64,000 bases of DNA from assembly GCA_964406445.1 (NCBI GenBank), contig CAYORU010000015.1, positions 6,022-70,021 of the forward strand, read 5' to 3'. This DNA comes from SG8-30 sp964406445. Its GTDB lineage: Bacteria > Pseudomonadota > Gammaproteobacteria > Steroidobacterales > Steroidobacteraceae. Shown in pieces: positions 28,314 to 34,993 of the stretch. Positions within the stretch are counted from its first letter, which is position 1; each line of letters starts with the position of its first letter. Position numbers and translations under genes: made by a program. The notes under the pieces are model-generated. The model had not been told where the DNA came from. It saw only the letters and a program-made list of their open reading frames with translations, and did not search any database.

Positions 28314-28943
28314 CTAGTTCCCCGCGAAGTCGGCCGGGCGGCGTTCGGCTGCCAGCCGCGACTCGAGCTCGGCAATGCGCGCGTGCAGGGGCGCGACGGC
28401 GCGCTCGATTTCGGCCTCGGTAAAGCGCGGCGTGATGTGCTGCGGGCAGTTCCAGTCGTACGCCGCCACGTCGATCGTCGCCACCCTCTCGATGCGCGCA
28501 CGGTAGCCTGGCAGCTGAACGCGCTCGACGAGACCAGGCTCCGCGTCGCGGGCGTCCGTGAACGCCAGCCGGCCGAGCAGCTTCAGCCGCTGGCGGCGCG
28601 GGTAGTCCATCACGATCATCGCGATCCGGCCGTCGTGGCTGACGTTGCCCGCGGTTACGAACTGCCGGTTGCCGCGGAAGTCGGCGAAGGCGAGGCGGGT
28701 CGGCGAGAGCACCTGGACGAAGCCCGCCGGGCCGCCGCGATGCTGCACGTAGGGCCAGCCGGTCTCGCTGACGCTCGCCAGGTAGAGGCTGTCGGCAGCG
28801 AACAGGAAGGAAGCCTCCCGGTCGGTGAGTCCCTCGCCGGGCCCGCCCCGTGCCTCCATGCGCTCGTAGTTGGCGCGGGAGCCGTCGCGCTCCTGCAGTG
28901 CCCTGACGGCCGGGGTGAAGGCGAGCTCGGCGAAGGACTTCAT
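28314..28943 (-). CDS. Pyridoxamine 5'-phosphate oxidase-like flavin-binding protein
   Basis: A 209-aa protein with the split-barrel fold of PNPOx-type FMN proteins. Seen are SLYLASVSETGWPYVQHRGG, VLSPTRLAFADFRGNRQFVT, and RIAMIVMDYPRRQRLKLLG. The C-terminal helix (ERAVAPLHARIAELESRLAAE) is long. True PNPOx synthesises PLP, but this group is usually annotated only as a PNPOx-family protein. It starts 11 nt after the AhpD-like gene, with AGGAGG before its ATG, so they are one operon. The pair may deal with reactive electrophiles or quinones. Confidence 0.78.
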   Translation of the reverse strand: MKSFAELAFTPAVRALQERDGSRANYERMEARGGPGEGLTDREASFLFAADSLYLASVSETGWPYVQHRGGPAGFVQVLSPTRLAFADFRGNRQFVTAGNVSHDGRIAMIVMDYPRRQRLKLLGRLAFTDARDAEPGLVERVQLPGYRARIERVATIDVAAYDWNCPQHITPRFTEAEIERAVAPLHARIAELESRLAAERRPADFAGN

Positions 28944-28954
28944 GATGCGCCTCC

Positions 28955-29515
28955 TCAGGCTGCGCCTCGAGCGGAGGCCCCGAGTGGCGCGACCCGGGGA
29001 AAGTCGATCTCGACGCGCGTCGACTTGCCGAGCAGGTTGGTGAACACGTTGAGGGCCACGACCGTGATCACCTCGACGATCTGGGCATCGGTCAGGCCAG
29101 CGTCGCGCGCCGCGCGCAGATCGGCGTCGGAGACGTCGCCGCCGGTGTCGTTGACGGCCCGCGCGAACCCGACCAGAGCCGCCGCGCGCGGGTCACCGGA
29201 GGTGCCCCGGCGATTCTGCAGCATTTCCTCGGCCGACAGGCCCGCGTGGCGGCCGATGGCGGTGTGGGCCGAGACGCAGTAGTCGCAGCCATTGCCCTCG
29301 GCGACGGTGAGCGCGATTCGCTCCTGGGTCGCCTTGTCGAGCGAGAGCCCGGCGGTGGCGCCGTACAGCGCGAGGAAGCCCTCGAGGGCCGCGGCTGAGT
29401 TCGCCAGCACGCGGATGAAGTTCGGCACGGCGCCGAGCTGCGCGCGGGCCGTCTCGAGGTGGCGACGGACCTCGCCGGTGGCGGTCGCAGGATCGACGAT
29501 GTGGATTCGGGTCAT
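28955..29515 (-). CDS. Carboxymuconolactone decarboxylase / AhpD-like protein
   Basis: A 186-aa protein with the AhpD-like helical fold. The redox motif CDYCVSAHTAIGRHAGLS is present, with the CxxC and trailing His characteristic of alkylhydroperoxidase AhpD-type members. VLANSAAALEGFLALYGAT and the C-terminal VVALNVFTNLL fit the family. It could therefore act as a peroxidase-type or decarboxylase-type enzyme; the CxxC favours redox. AAGGAG lies 7 nt before the ATG. It is divergent from a LysR regulator across 128 nt, a common arrangement for such pairs. Confidence 0.85.
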   Translation of the reverse strand: MTRIHIVDPATATGEVRRHLETARAQLGAVPNFIRVLANSAAALEGFLALYGATAGLSLDKATQERIALTVAEGNGCDYCVSAHTAIGRHAGLSAEEMLQNRRGTSGDPRAAALVGFARAVNDTGGDVSDADLRAARDAGLTDAQIVEVITVVALNVFTNLLGKSTRVEIDFPRVAPLGASARGAA

Positions 29516-29608
29516 GGCGGTTCTCCTTGGTCTGGTCGGCCAGGGACACCCAGGCCGCGGACACAGACTGCGTCATCGCATAGATTCGATAAATGGTCAT
29601 TTGCTTAC

Positions 29609-29636
29609 TTGATAGATGCGTTTTTTGCATTAATAC
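29609..29636 (+). promoter_or_regulatory. LysR promoter with overlapping T-N11-A dyad
   Basis: TTGATA at 29609-29614 and TAATAC at 29631-29636 are 16 nt apart. The predicted start falls at about 29643-29644, on the A of the LysR ATG. A 15-bp dyad, ATGC-N7-GCAT at 29616-29630, fits the LysR box form T-N11-A and covers the spacer between the hexamers, so the regulator could repress itself. Confidence 0.5.
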
Positions 29637-29643
29637 TCGCCGC

Positions 29644-30603
29644 ATGGACAAGCTCCGGGCGATGCAGACCTTCGTGCGGATCGTCGAGGCCGGCAGCCTC
29701 TCCGGCGCCGCGGCTGCGCTCGGCGTCTCGGGGCCGTCCGTCGTGCGCAGCCTGGCTGCGCTCGAGCGCTCGCTTGGCTCGCGTCTCCTGCACCGCACCA
29801 CGCGGCGCTCCTCGCTCACGGACGCCGGGCGCGAGTACTACGCCCGCTGCCGGCGGATCCTTGCCGAGGTCGACGAGGCCGACCGGGCGCTCGATGCGCG
29901 CCGCGGGTCGCCGCGCGGCCGGCTGCGGCTGACCGCAGCGGTGAGCTACGGCCGCATGCATGTCGCGGCGGTCGTCATGGAATTCTGCCGGCGCTACCCC
30001 GAAGTCGAGGTCGAGCTGCTGCTGCTCGACCGCGTGGTCGACCTCGTGGAGGAGGGCGTGGACGCCGCGGTCCGCATCGGGGCCCTGCCGGATTCCAGCC
30101 TGATCGTGCGCCAGCTCGGCATGACCGGCAGGGTCGTCTGCGCGTCGCCCCGGTATCTCGAGCAGGCGGGCGCCCTGCGGCGTCCGGCAGACCTTGCGGG
30201 CCATCGCAGCGTCGTGTTCACCGGGCTGGCCCCCGACGCGCAGTGGAGCTTCGCCGGCAAGCCGGCGCGCCGCGCCGCGCCCGGCGTGGTGCTGCAGACC
30301 AACCAGCTCGACGTGGCGGTCGAGGCCTGCGTCGCCGGCCTCGGGCTCGGCCAGTTCCTCAGTTACCAGGTGGCGGCCCAGCTGGACGCGGGCAGGCTGC
30401 GCCCCGTCCTGGCCGGGCACGAGCCCCCCGCGCTGCCGATCCAGGTCGTCTACCCGAGCGCCCGGCTGCTGTCGGCCAACGTCCGCGCCTTTCTCGACCT
30501 TGCCGTACAGCGACTCGCCGGGAACCCGTTCGGCGCTACCGCCGTGCCGGCGGGTCAGAGGCGGCGCCGTCCCAGTCTGTCAGCACCGCGGGCACCTCGC
30601 TGA
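29644..30603 (+). CDS. LysR-family transcriptional regulator
   Basis: A 319-aa LysR-type regulator. The N-terminal winged helix-turn-helix is MDKLRAMQTFVRIVEAGSLS, SGAAAALGVSGPSVVRSLAA, then LERSLGSRLLHRTTRRSSLT. From about residue 90 the effector domain follows (GRLRLTAAVSYGRMHVAAV). I chose the ATG at 29644. No Shine-Dalgarno precedes it, and a good -10 sits 7 nt upstream. It is divergent from the AhpD-like operon and probably controls it. Its last 68 nt overlap the convergent HAD gene. Confidence 0.92.
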   Translation: MDKLRAMQTFVRIVEAGSLSGAAAALGVSGPSVVRSLAALERSLGSRLLHRTTRRSSLTDAGREYYARCRRILAEVDEADRALDARRGSPRGRLRLTAAVSYGRMHVAAVVMEFCRRYPEVEVELLLLDRVVDLVEEGVDAAVRIGALPDSSLIVRQLGMTGRVVCASPRYLEQAGALRRPADLAGHRSVVFTGLAPDAQWSFAGKPARRAAPGVVLQTNQLDVAVEACVAGLGLGQFLSYQVAAQLDAGRLRPVLAGHEPPALPIQVVYPSARLLSANVRAFLDLAVQRLAGNPFGATAVPAGQRRRRPSLSAPRAPR

Positions 30604-31300
30604 GCGACGCGGCCGTCGCCAGCCGGGCGTGCGTCGCCTCGTGATCCACCGACTCGAGGTCCCACAGCAGCGGGTAGGGCACGTGGACGGCAAATCCGCC
30701 GAGCGCCAGCACCGGCAGGCAATCCGACTTGACCGAGTTGCCCACCATCGCGAAGGCCCGAGGCTCGACGCCGAACTCGGCGAGCAGCCGGGCGTAGCTG
30801 CGCTCGTCCTTCTCGCTGACGATCTCGATGCGCTGAAACAGGTCCGCGAGGCCCGACACTGTCACCTTGCGCTCCTGGTGGAACAGGTCGCCCTTGGTGA
30901 TCAGGACCACCCTGCGATCCGCCGCGACCCGCGCGACGGCCTCGCGCGCGCCGGGCAGCAGCTCGACCGGGTGCTGCAGCACCGACTTGCCGAGCTCCAC
31001 GATCCGATGCACGTCCGCCGCCGAGATCCGCGCGTTCGTCAGCGCGATCGCGGACTCGATCATCGACAGGGTCATGCCCTTGGCGCCATAGCCGAACAGC
31101 CGGACGTTGACGCGCTCGGTCGCAAGCAGGCGCTCGTGGACGCCGCGGTCCCCGACGTCGACGTAACGGCCCACGATCTCCTCGAGACCGGCCTGCGCGG
31201 CCCGGTAGTAGGACTCGCTGTGCCACAGGGTGTCGTCGGCATCGAAGCCGACGACCTCGATGCGCGCAGGGGACCGGCCGGGCCCGGCGGTGGCGTTCAG
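30536..31300 (-). CDS. HAD-superfamily hydrolase with apparent CTG start
   Basis: A HAD-type phosphatase. Motif I is GFDADDTLWHSESYY with the Asp nucleophile at about residue 20. Motif II is VLITKGD, the motif III Lys lies in HQERKVTV or EKDER, and motif IV is MVGNSVKSD. Nothing in this frame between the stop-free upstream region and motif I is ATG, GTG or TTG. The first common start codon, GTG at 31174, would remove motif I. The best start is CTG at 31300, overlapping the stop of a 26-codon ORF as CTGA. This gives 254 aa. The substrate is unknown. The 3' end overlaps the LysR gene. Confidence 0.78.
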   Translation of the reverse strand: MNATAGPGRSPARIEVVGFDADDTLWHSESYYRAAQAGLEEIVGRYVDVGDRGVHERLLATERVNVRLFGYGAKGMTLSMIESAIALTNARISAADVHRIVELGKSVLQHPVELLPGAREAVARVAADRRVVLITKGDLFHQERKVTVSGLADLFQRIEIVSEKDERSYARLLAEFGVEPRAFAMVGNSVKSDCLPVLALGGFAVHVPYPLLWDLESVDHEATHARLATAASLSEVPAVLTDWDGAASDPPARR

Positions 31301-31377
31301 TCGAGGCTCCGCAGCGCGAACACGAGACTGATGAGCGCCCCGGAGTGTCGGCGCAGCTGCTCGCGAAGGGGTGTCAT
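31297..31377 (-). CDS. Small 26-codon ORF leading into the HAD gene
   Basis: ATG at 31377 opens a 26-codon frame that begins MTPLREQLRRHSG and ends in the hydrophobic stretch ALISLVFALRSLD. Its TGA overlaps the CTG of the HAD gene as CTGA. No Shine-Dalgarno is evident. It could be a leader peptide that couples translation to the HAD gene, or a by-product of a sequencing frameshift. Nothing else supports it. Confidence 0.35.
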   Translation of the reverse strand: MTPLREQLRRHSGALISLVFALRSLD

Positions 31378-31554
31378 GCGCCGGCAGGTTACACCGATGC
31401 GAGCCGCACGATAAGGCGCACGCAACCGAGTCGCGATGGGCAGGCCCGGGTTCCCTAGAGGGCCCGTGAAACGGCCCGCGCCGCGGACATCACGCCTGCC
31501 CGGACCTGCCGCAGCGGCGGGATCGGTGCAATACTGCCGCTTGCCGCAAGGGAC

Positions 31555-31574
31555 CTGGCGCGCTCACGCGCCAG
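31555..31574 (+). other. RNA hairpin in the leader of the 31617 gene
   Basis: CTGGCGCG and CGCGCCAG form a perfect 8-bp stem with a CTCA loop, about 43 nt before the ATG at 31617. It is not followed by a U-run. A role in RNA structure is inferred only. The rest of the 31378-31616 gap shows no gene. Confidence 0.4.
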
Positions 31575-31616
31575 CGCCCGGTCGGGCCGGGCAGCCGCCG
31601 CGGCGGGGAGGAATCC

Positions 31617-32507
31617 ATGCAACCCGAGCTTCGTTCGCTCATGTTCGCGGTCCTTTCGATCCCCCTCGGCGTTGCGATCGCCGCTGCTCCGCCCTTCACG
31701 GGCAGCTTCGTCGAGGTCGAGGAGGGCGTGCTCGTCCTGTCGCTGTCGGAGGGCGCCGATGGCCGGGTCGAGGGCGACCTTGCGGAGGCGGGACGGTCGG
31801 TGCCGCTGGTCGGGCGACGCGACGGCGACCTGCTCGTCGGCACGCTCGACCCGGCCGGCCAGGCGTTGCCGTTCTCGGCCAGGAGCGCCGACGGGGCGCT
31901 TCACGTCGACGTCGGCGACCCGGAAGAGGGCGAGAGGATCGTCTTCGTCCGCCCGGGGTCCCGTCCCTCGGCGCCGCCGCAGGCGGCCGCGACCGCGTCC
32001 CGCAATGTCGTCATCAATGGCCTGAGGCTCACTCACGAAGCGCTCGCCGAAGCCGAGCGCCGCTACGCGATCCGGATCCCCGACGCCGATTACTGGTATG
32101 ACCCTGTGCTCGGCGCATGGGGCGTCGCGGGAGGACCGACGATGGGCTTCATCGCGCCGGCACTCGCGCTGGGTGGGCCGCTGCGGCCGGACGCGTCGGG
32201 CCGGGGCCACACGGGCGTGTTCGTGAACGGACGCGAACTGCACCCCTACGACGTGATGGCCCTGCAGACCGTCACGGGTCCGATCGTCCCGGGACGTTAT
32301 TTCATCACCGCCATGGGGCTCGCCGGCTACGAGGGTGGACCCGCGCTGTGGAACCTCGCGCAGATGGCCGCCCAGGCGGGGGCCGCGAATGCCGGAGGCG
32401 GCAGCAATACCTGGCAGTCGAGGATCACGGGAGCCAGCGGTTTCTCCGACGGCACGACCGGAGCCGTGTTCCTGCCGAACGGCGGCATCGTCAGCACCGG
32501 CCACTGA
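31617..32507 (+). CDS. Exported protein of unknown function with YWYDP motif
   Basis: I do not recognise this 296-aa product. MQPELRSLMFAVLSIPLGVA is a signal peptide, probably cleaved near AIAAAP. Residues 25-115 are strand-rich and acidic. From about residue 130 the chain is dense in Tyr/Gly/Pro motifs that look like a conserved domain: YWYDPVLGAWGVAGGPTMGF, TGVFVNGRELHPYDVMALQT, PGRYFITAMGLAGYEGGP. A Gly/Ser/Asn-rich tail ends VFLPNGGIVSTGH. GGGAGGA lies before the ATG. It is convergent with the repeat-protein gene across a GC-rich stem. Probable location is periplasm or outside the cell. Confidence 0.7.
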   Translation: MQPELRSLMFAVLSIPLGVAIAAAPPFTGSFVEVEEGVLVLSLSEGADGRVEGDLAEAGRSVPLVGRRDGDLLVGTLDPAGQALPFSARSADGALHVDVGDPEEGERIVFVRPGSRPSAPPQAAATASRNVVINGLRLTHEALAEAERRYAIRIPDADYWYDPVLGAWGVAGGPTMGFIAPALALGGPLRPDASGRGHTGVFVNGRELHPYDVMALQTVTGPIVPGRYFITAMGLAGYEGGPALWNLAQMAAQAGAANAGGGSNTWQSRITGASGFSDGTTGAVFLPNGGIVSTGH

Positions 32508-32515
32508 CAGGCCGA

Positions 32516-32549
32516 GGCCGCGACGGGACCCGCGGGCTCCGTCGCGGCC
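32516..32549. terminator. Stem between convergent genes (bidirectional terminator-like)
   Basis: GGCCGCGACGG (32516-32526) and CCGTCGCGGCC (32539-32549) pair perfectly over 11 bp, with a 12-nt loop holding the self-complementary CCCGCGGG. It sits in the 59-nt gap between two convergent stops. There is no clear U-run, so intrinsic termination is not certain. Confidence 0.48.
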
Positions 32550-32566
32550 ATGGCCCGTGCCCGCGC

Positions 32567-33052
32567 TCAGTTGCCGGACGGAGGCGTGCGCTCGACGCTC
32601 ACGTCGCGGGTCCAGGTGCGCGTGCCGGCATCCCAGGTCGCCTCGACGTCGCGCTGCACCGTGCCGCCGTTCGGGTTCACCACCGTCGTCTCGCGCGTGT
32701 AGCCGTCGTCGGTGCGCGTGCTGACGTCGGTGAGGCTGCGGGTGCGGCCATCCGGCAGCGTGGTCACGGCTTCGCGGCTGCGCGTGCCGTTCTCGCGGTC
32801 GTTCACGACCGTGGCCGAGCGCGTGACGGTCTGCCCGGCCGGCCCGACCATCGTGGAGTCGCGGGTGTAGCCGTCCTCGGTCCGGGTCGTGACGTCGCGC
32901 CGGGTCGCGGTCTTGCCTTCCGGCCCGACCCACTCCACGTCGCGGGTGCGGACGCCCGCTTCCCGGTCGTTGACGACCGTCGCAGTGCGCGAGGCGGTCC
33001 TGCCGTCCGCACCCTGCCAGGTGTCGCGGCGCACGTGGCCGTTCTCGGTGCG
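32567..33052 (-). repeat. Tandem repeat within the exported protein gene
   Basis: Two full 168-bp units (32885..33052 and 32717..32884) and a partial third (32567..32716) encode the 56-aa protein repeats. Protein similarity is clear (RTENGH, RTEDGY, RTDDGY at the unit starts; TATVVNDRE shared by units one and two) but DNA identity is partial, so the repeats are old. Confidence 0.72.
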
Positions 33053-33229
33053 CTGGCGTTCGGTGTGGCGCGTGAAGTCGCCGCGCGGCTTGGCCTGCTG
33101 CGCCGCCGGCCGCGGCGCGTGCTGGCCGCGCTCGCGCGCTTCGACGGAGGCGCTGGCGAGGCCGAGGCCGAGCGCGAGGGCGACGGCTGCTGCGAGCGCG
33201 GCCGGGAAGGGTCGGTGGGTCCGGATCAT
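32567..33229 (-). CDS. Exported tandem-repeat protein of unknown function
   Basis: A 220-aa exported protein that I do not recognise. MIRTHRPFPAALAAAVALAL starts a signal peptide ending near ASVEA. Residues 60-115 and 116-171 are two 56-aa repeats, and 172-220 is a third, partial one. Each opens R-T-x-D/E-G-Y/H-x-R and contains GP-x-G-x-T; the second half of each full repeat opens NDRE-x-G-x-R. Composition is strand-prone and rich in Thr, Arg, Asp and Val. The frame is open for 24 codons upstream, but the ATG at 33229 begins the signal peptide. Probable location is periplasm, outer membrane or outside. Confidence 0.72.
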   Translation of the reverse strand: MIRTHRPFPAALAAAVALALGLGLASASVEARERGQHAPRPAAQQAKPRGDFTRHTERQRTENGHVRRDTWQGADGRTASRTATVVNDREAGVRTRDVEWVGPEGKTATRRDVTTRTEDGYTRDSTMVGPAGQTVTRSATVVNDRENGTRSREAVTTLPDGRTRSLTDVSTRTDDGYTRETTVVNPNGGTVQRDVEATWDAGTRTWTRDVSVERTPPSGN

Positions 33230-33492
33230 GTGGGCTGCTCCTTGGGATGCCTGGGTCGGGGTCTGGTCGGCGGCGGGTATCCCGCCGTTCGCAGACAACA
33301 ACGCCGGCGCCCGGGGCGCGTTGACAGGGACGCCTGCCGGCGGCGGCCGTCAAACGCGACCTGGCTCACGAAATGCCCTGGAACGGCCCTCAGGGATCGA
33401 CGAACCCGACCGTCTCGCGCGGCCGGCGGTCCACGACCAGCCGCGGCACTCGAGGTTCAGTGTGCTCCCGGCGGCACATCGCGCCCTCGGCG

Positions 33493-33990
33493 TCAGTCCC
33501 GGCTCTTCGGGAAATCGTAGAGGGCGCGCCGCGCGGCGCCGGGCTCGAGGTCCCGCCACGCATGCAGGTCCACCTCGAGGCTCACGACGGCGGTCGTCGG
33601 CACCTCGCCGAGGCTGTCGTCGCCGCTGAGCAGGGCGGCGAAGCCGGAGATGCCGGGATTGTGGCCGAACAGCATCACGTGGCGCGCGCGGCCGCCGAGG
33701 GTGCGGACGAGCTCGAGCAGCGTGCCGGGCGTCGCGAGATAGGCCTCGTCGGCCTGCCGGATCCGGCTGGCGGGATAGTCGAGCGCTTTCGCGAACGCGC
33801 GCGCCGTCGCCAGCGCGCGCAGCGCGGGACTCGTGAGCATCAAGGTCGGCCGCAGGCCGGCTTCCGCGAGCCGCGCCGCCATCTCAGGCGCGTTGCGCCT
33901 TCCCCGCCCGTTGAGCGGCCGGTCGAAGTCGGCGAGATCCGGGTCGCCCCAGTCGGACTTGGCGTGGCGGACGAGGGTGAGGCGCTTCAA
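33493..33990 (-). CDS. sixA: Phosphohistidine phosphatase SixA-like
   Basis: SixA removes phosphate from a histidine on the ArcB HPt domain or on PTS-related proteins. The 165-aa product has the phosphoglycerate-mutase fold with LTLVRHAKSDWGDPDLADF (the RHG-type motif as RHA) and the second histidine in VMLFGHNPGIS. The N-terminal MKRLTLVRHAKS suits the family. The start is a TTG at 33990, three nt after the sufT stop. This makes it the last gene of the Suf unit, probably by chance of layout. Confidence 0.88.
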   Translation of the reverse strand: MKRLTLVRHAKSDWGDPDLADFDRPLNGRGRRNAPEMAARLAEAGLRPTLMLTSPALRALATARAFAKALDYPASRIRQADEAYLATPGTLLELVRTLGGRARHVMLFGHNPGISGFAALLSGDDSLGEVPTTAVVSLEVDLHAWRDLEPGAARRALYDFPKSRD

Positions 33991-33993
33991 CGA

Positions 33994-34545
33994 CTACATC
34001 ATGCCGGTCGCGAGGCGGGCCGCCTCGGACATCATGGACTGGCTCCACGGCGGATCGAACACCAGCTCGACGCGGGCCTCGCGGATGGTCGGGACGAGCT
34101 CGACCTTGTCCTTGACGTCCTGCACCAGCACCTCGCCCATCCCGCAGCCCGGCGCGGTCAGCGTCATCGTCACCTCGACGTCACGCGAGCCATCGTCGTT
34201 CGGCGTCACCTCGCAGCTGTAGATCAGCCCGAGGTCGACGATGTTGACCGGGATCTCCGGGTCGAAGCAGGTCTTCATCTGGTCCCAGACCAGCTCGCGG
34301 ACGTCCTCGTCGCTCGCCCCGGGGGGCAGCTCCGGCTTCTTCATCGGCTCCTTGCCGATCGCGTCGGCATCCTCGCCCGCGATGCGGAACAGGTTGCCCT
34401 CGACGTACACCGTGAAGCTGCCGCCGAGCGCCTGGGTGATGTAGCCGACGCTGCCCGTGCGCAGCTTGACCTCGATGCCCGCGGGGATGATCACCGCGCG
34501 GACGTCGCGCTGGACGACGATGGGTTCGTTCTCGTGGCGACGCAC
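33994..34545 (-). CDS. sufT: SufT, DUF59-family Fe-S maturation factor
   Basis: SufT proteins carry a MIP18 (DUF59) domain and help deliver Fe-S clusters to targets. The 183-aa product has an N-terminal segment of the SufT type and, from about residue 85, the DUF59 domain with TCFDPEIPVNIVDLGLIYSC and the conserved TLTAPGCGMGEVLVQDV carrying the reactive Cys. The start is a GTG at 34545, 4 nt after the sufU stop, with a GGAG in the end of sufU. It completes the sufRBCDSU-sufT set. Confidence 0.9.
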   Translation of the reverse strand: MRRHENEPIVVQRDVRAVIIPAGIEVKLRTGSVGYITQALGGSFTVYVEGNLFRIAGEDADAIGKEPMKKPELPPGASDEDVRELVWDQMKTCFDPEIPVNIVDLGLIYSCEVTPNDDGSRDVEVTMTLTAPGCGMGEVLVQDVKDKVELVPTIREARVELVFDPPWSQSMMSEAARLATGMM

Positions 34546-34549
34546 CGGG

Positions 34550-34993
34550 CTACTCCGTCTTGACCGGGGCGCTGTCGCCCGCGAGCGCGGCGTTGAGCGT
34601 GTGCCAGCACAGGCTCGCGCACTTGACCCGGGCGGGGAACTCGCGCACCCCGGAAAGGGCGGCCAGCTTGCCGAGCTCGGATGGGACCGGCGCGTCGCGC
34701 CGCGTCAGCATGTCGTGGACCGTGCCGAACAGCTGCCGCACCTCCGGCAGGCTGCGCCCCTTGATCGCCTCGCTCATCAGCGAAGCCGAGGCGGTGGAGA
34801 TCGCGCAGCCCTTGCCCTCGAACCGGACTTCCGCGACGCGCTCGCCGTCGAGCTCGAGCTCGAGGTGCAGCCGGTCGCCGCACAGCGGGTTGTGACCGTC
34901 GGCGGCGTGGCTCGGGTGCGCCAGCCGGCCGAAGTTCCGCGGATTCCGGTTGTGGTCGACGATCACGTCGCGATAGAGGTCGGCGAGGTCCAT
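34550..34993 (-). CDS. sufU: SufU, zinc-dependent sulfur-transfer protein
   Basis: SufU takes persulfide sulfur from SufS and passes it to the SufBCD scaffold. The 147-aa product keeps the zinc ligands and active Cys expected of SufU: C38 and D40 (NPLCGD), C63 (GKGCAIS) and C125 (VKCASLC). C129 is also nearby. The GRSLPEVRQLFG insertion typical of SufU, absent from IscU, is present. Its ATG overlaps the sufS stop as TGATG. No SufE or SufA gene is in the operon, in keeping with SufU use. Confidence 0.93.
   Translation of the reverse strand: MDLADLYRDVIVDHNRNPRNFGRLAHPSHAADGHNPLCGDRLHLELELDGERVAEVRFEGKGCAISTASASLMSEAIKGRSLPEVRQLFGTVHDMLTRRDAPVPSELGKLAALSGVREFPARVKCASLCWHTLNAALAGDSAPVKTE

Noticed and set aside
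30536..31174. HAD gene beginning at GTG 31174
   Set aside because: This start removes the catalytic Asp motif that is clearly encoded just upstream in the same frame.
33230..33492. A gene in the gap between the repeat protein and sixA
   Set aside because: Frames here are short, lack ribosome sites and carry no recognisable motif. I see nothing else in this 263-nt stretch.
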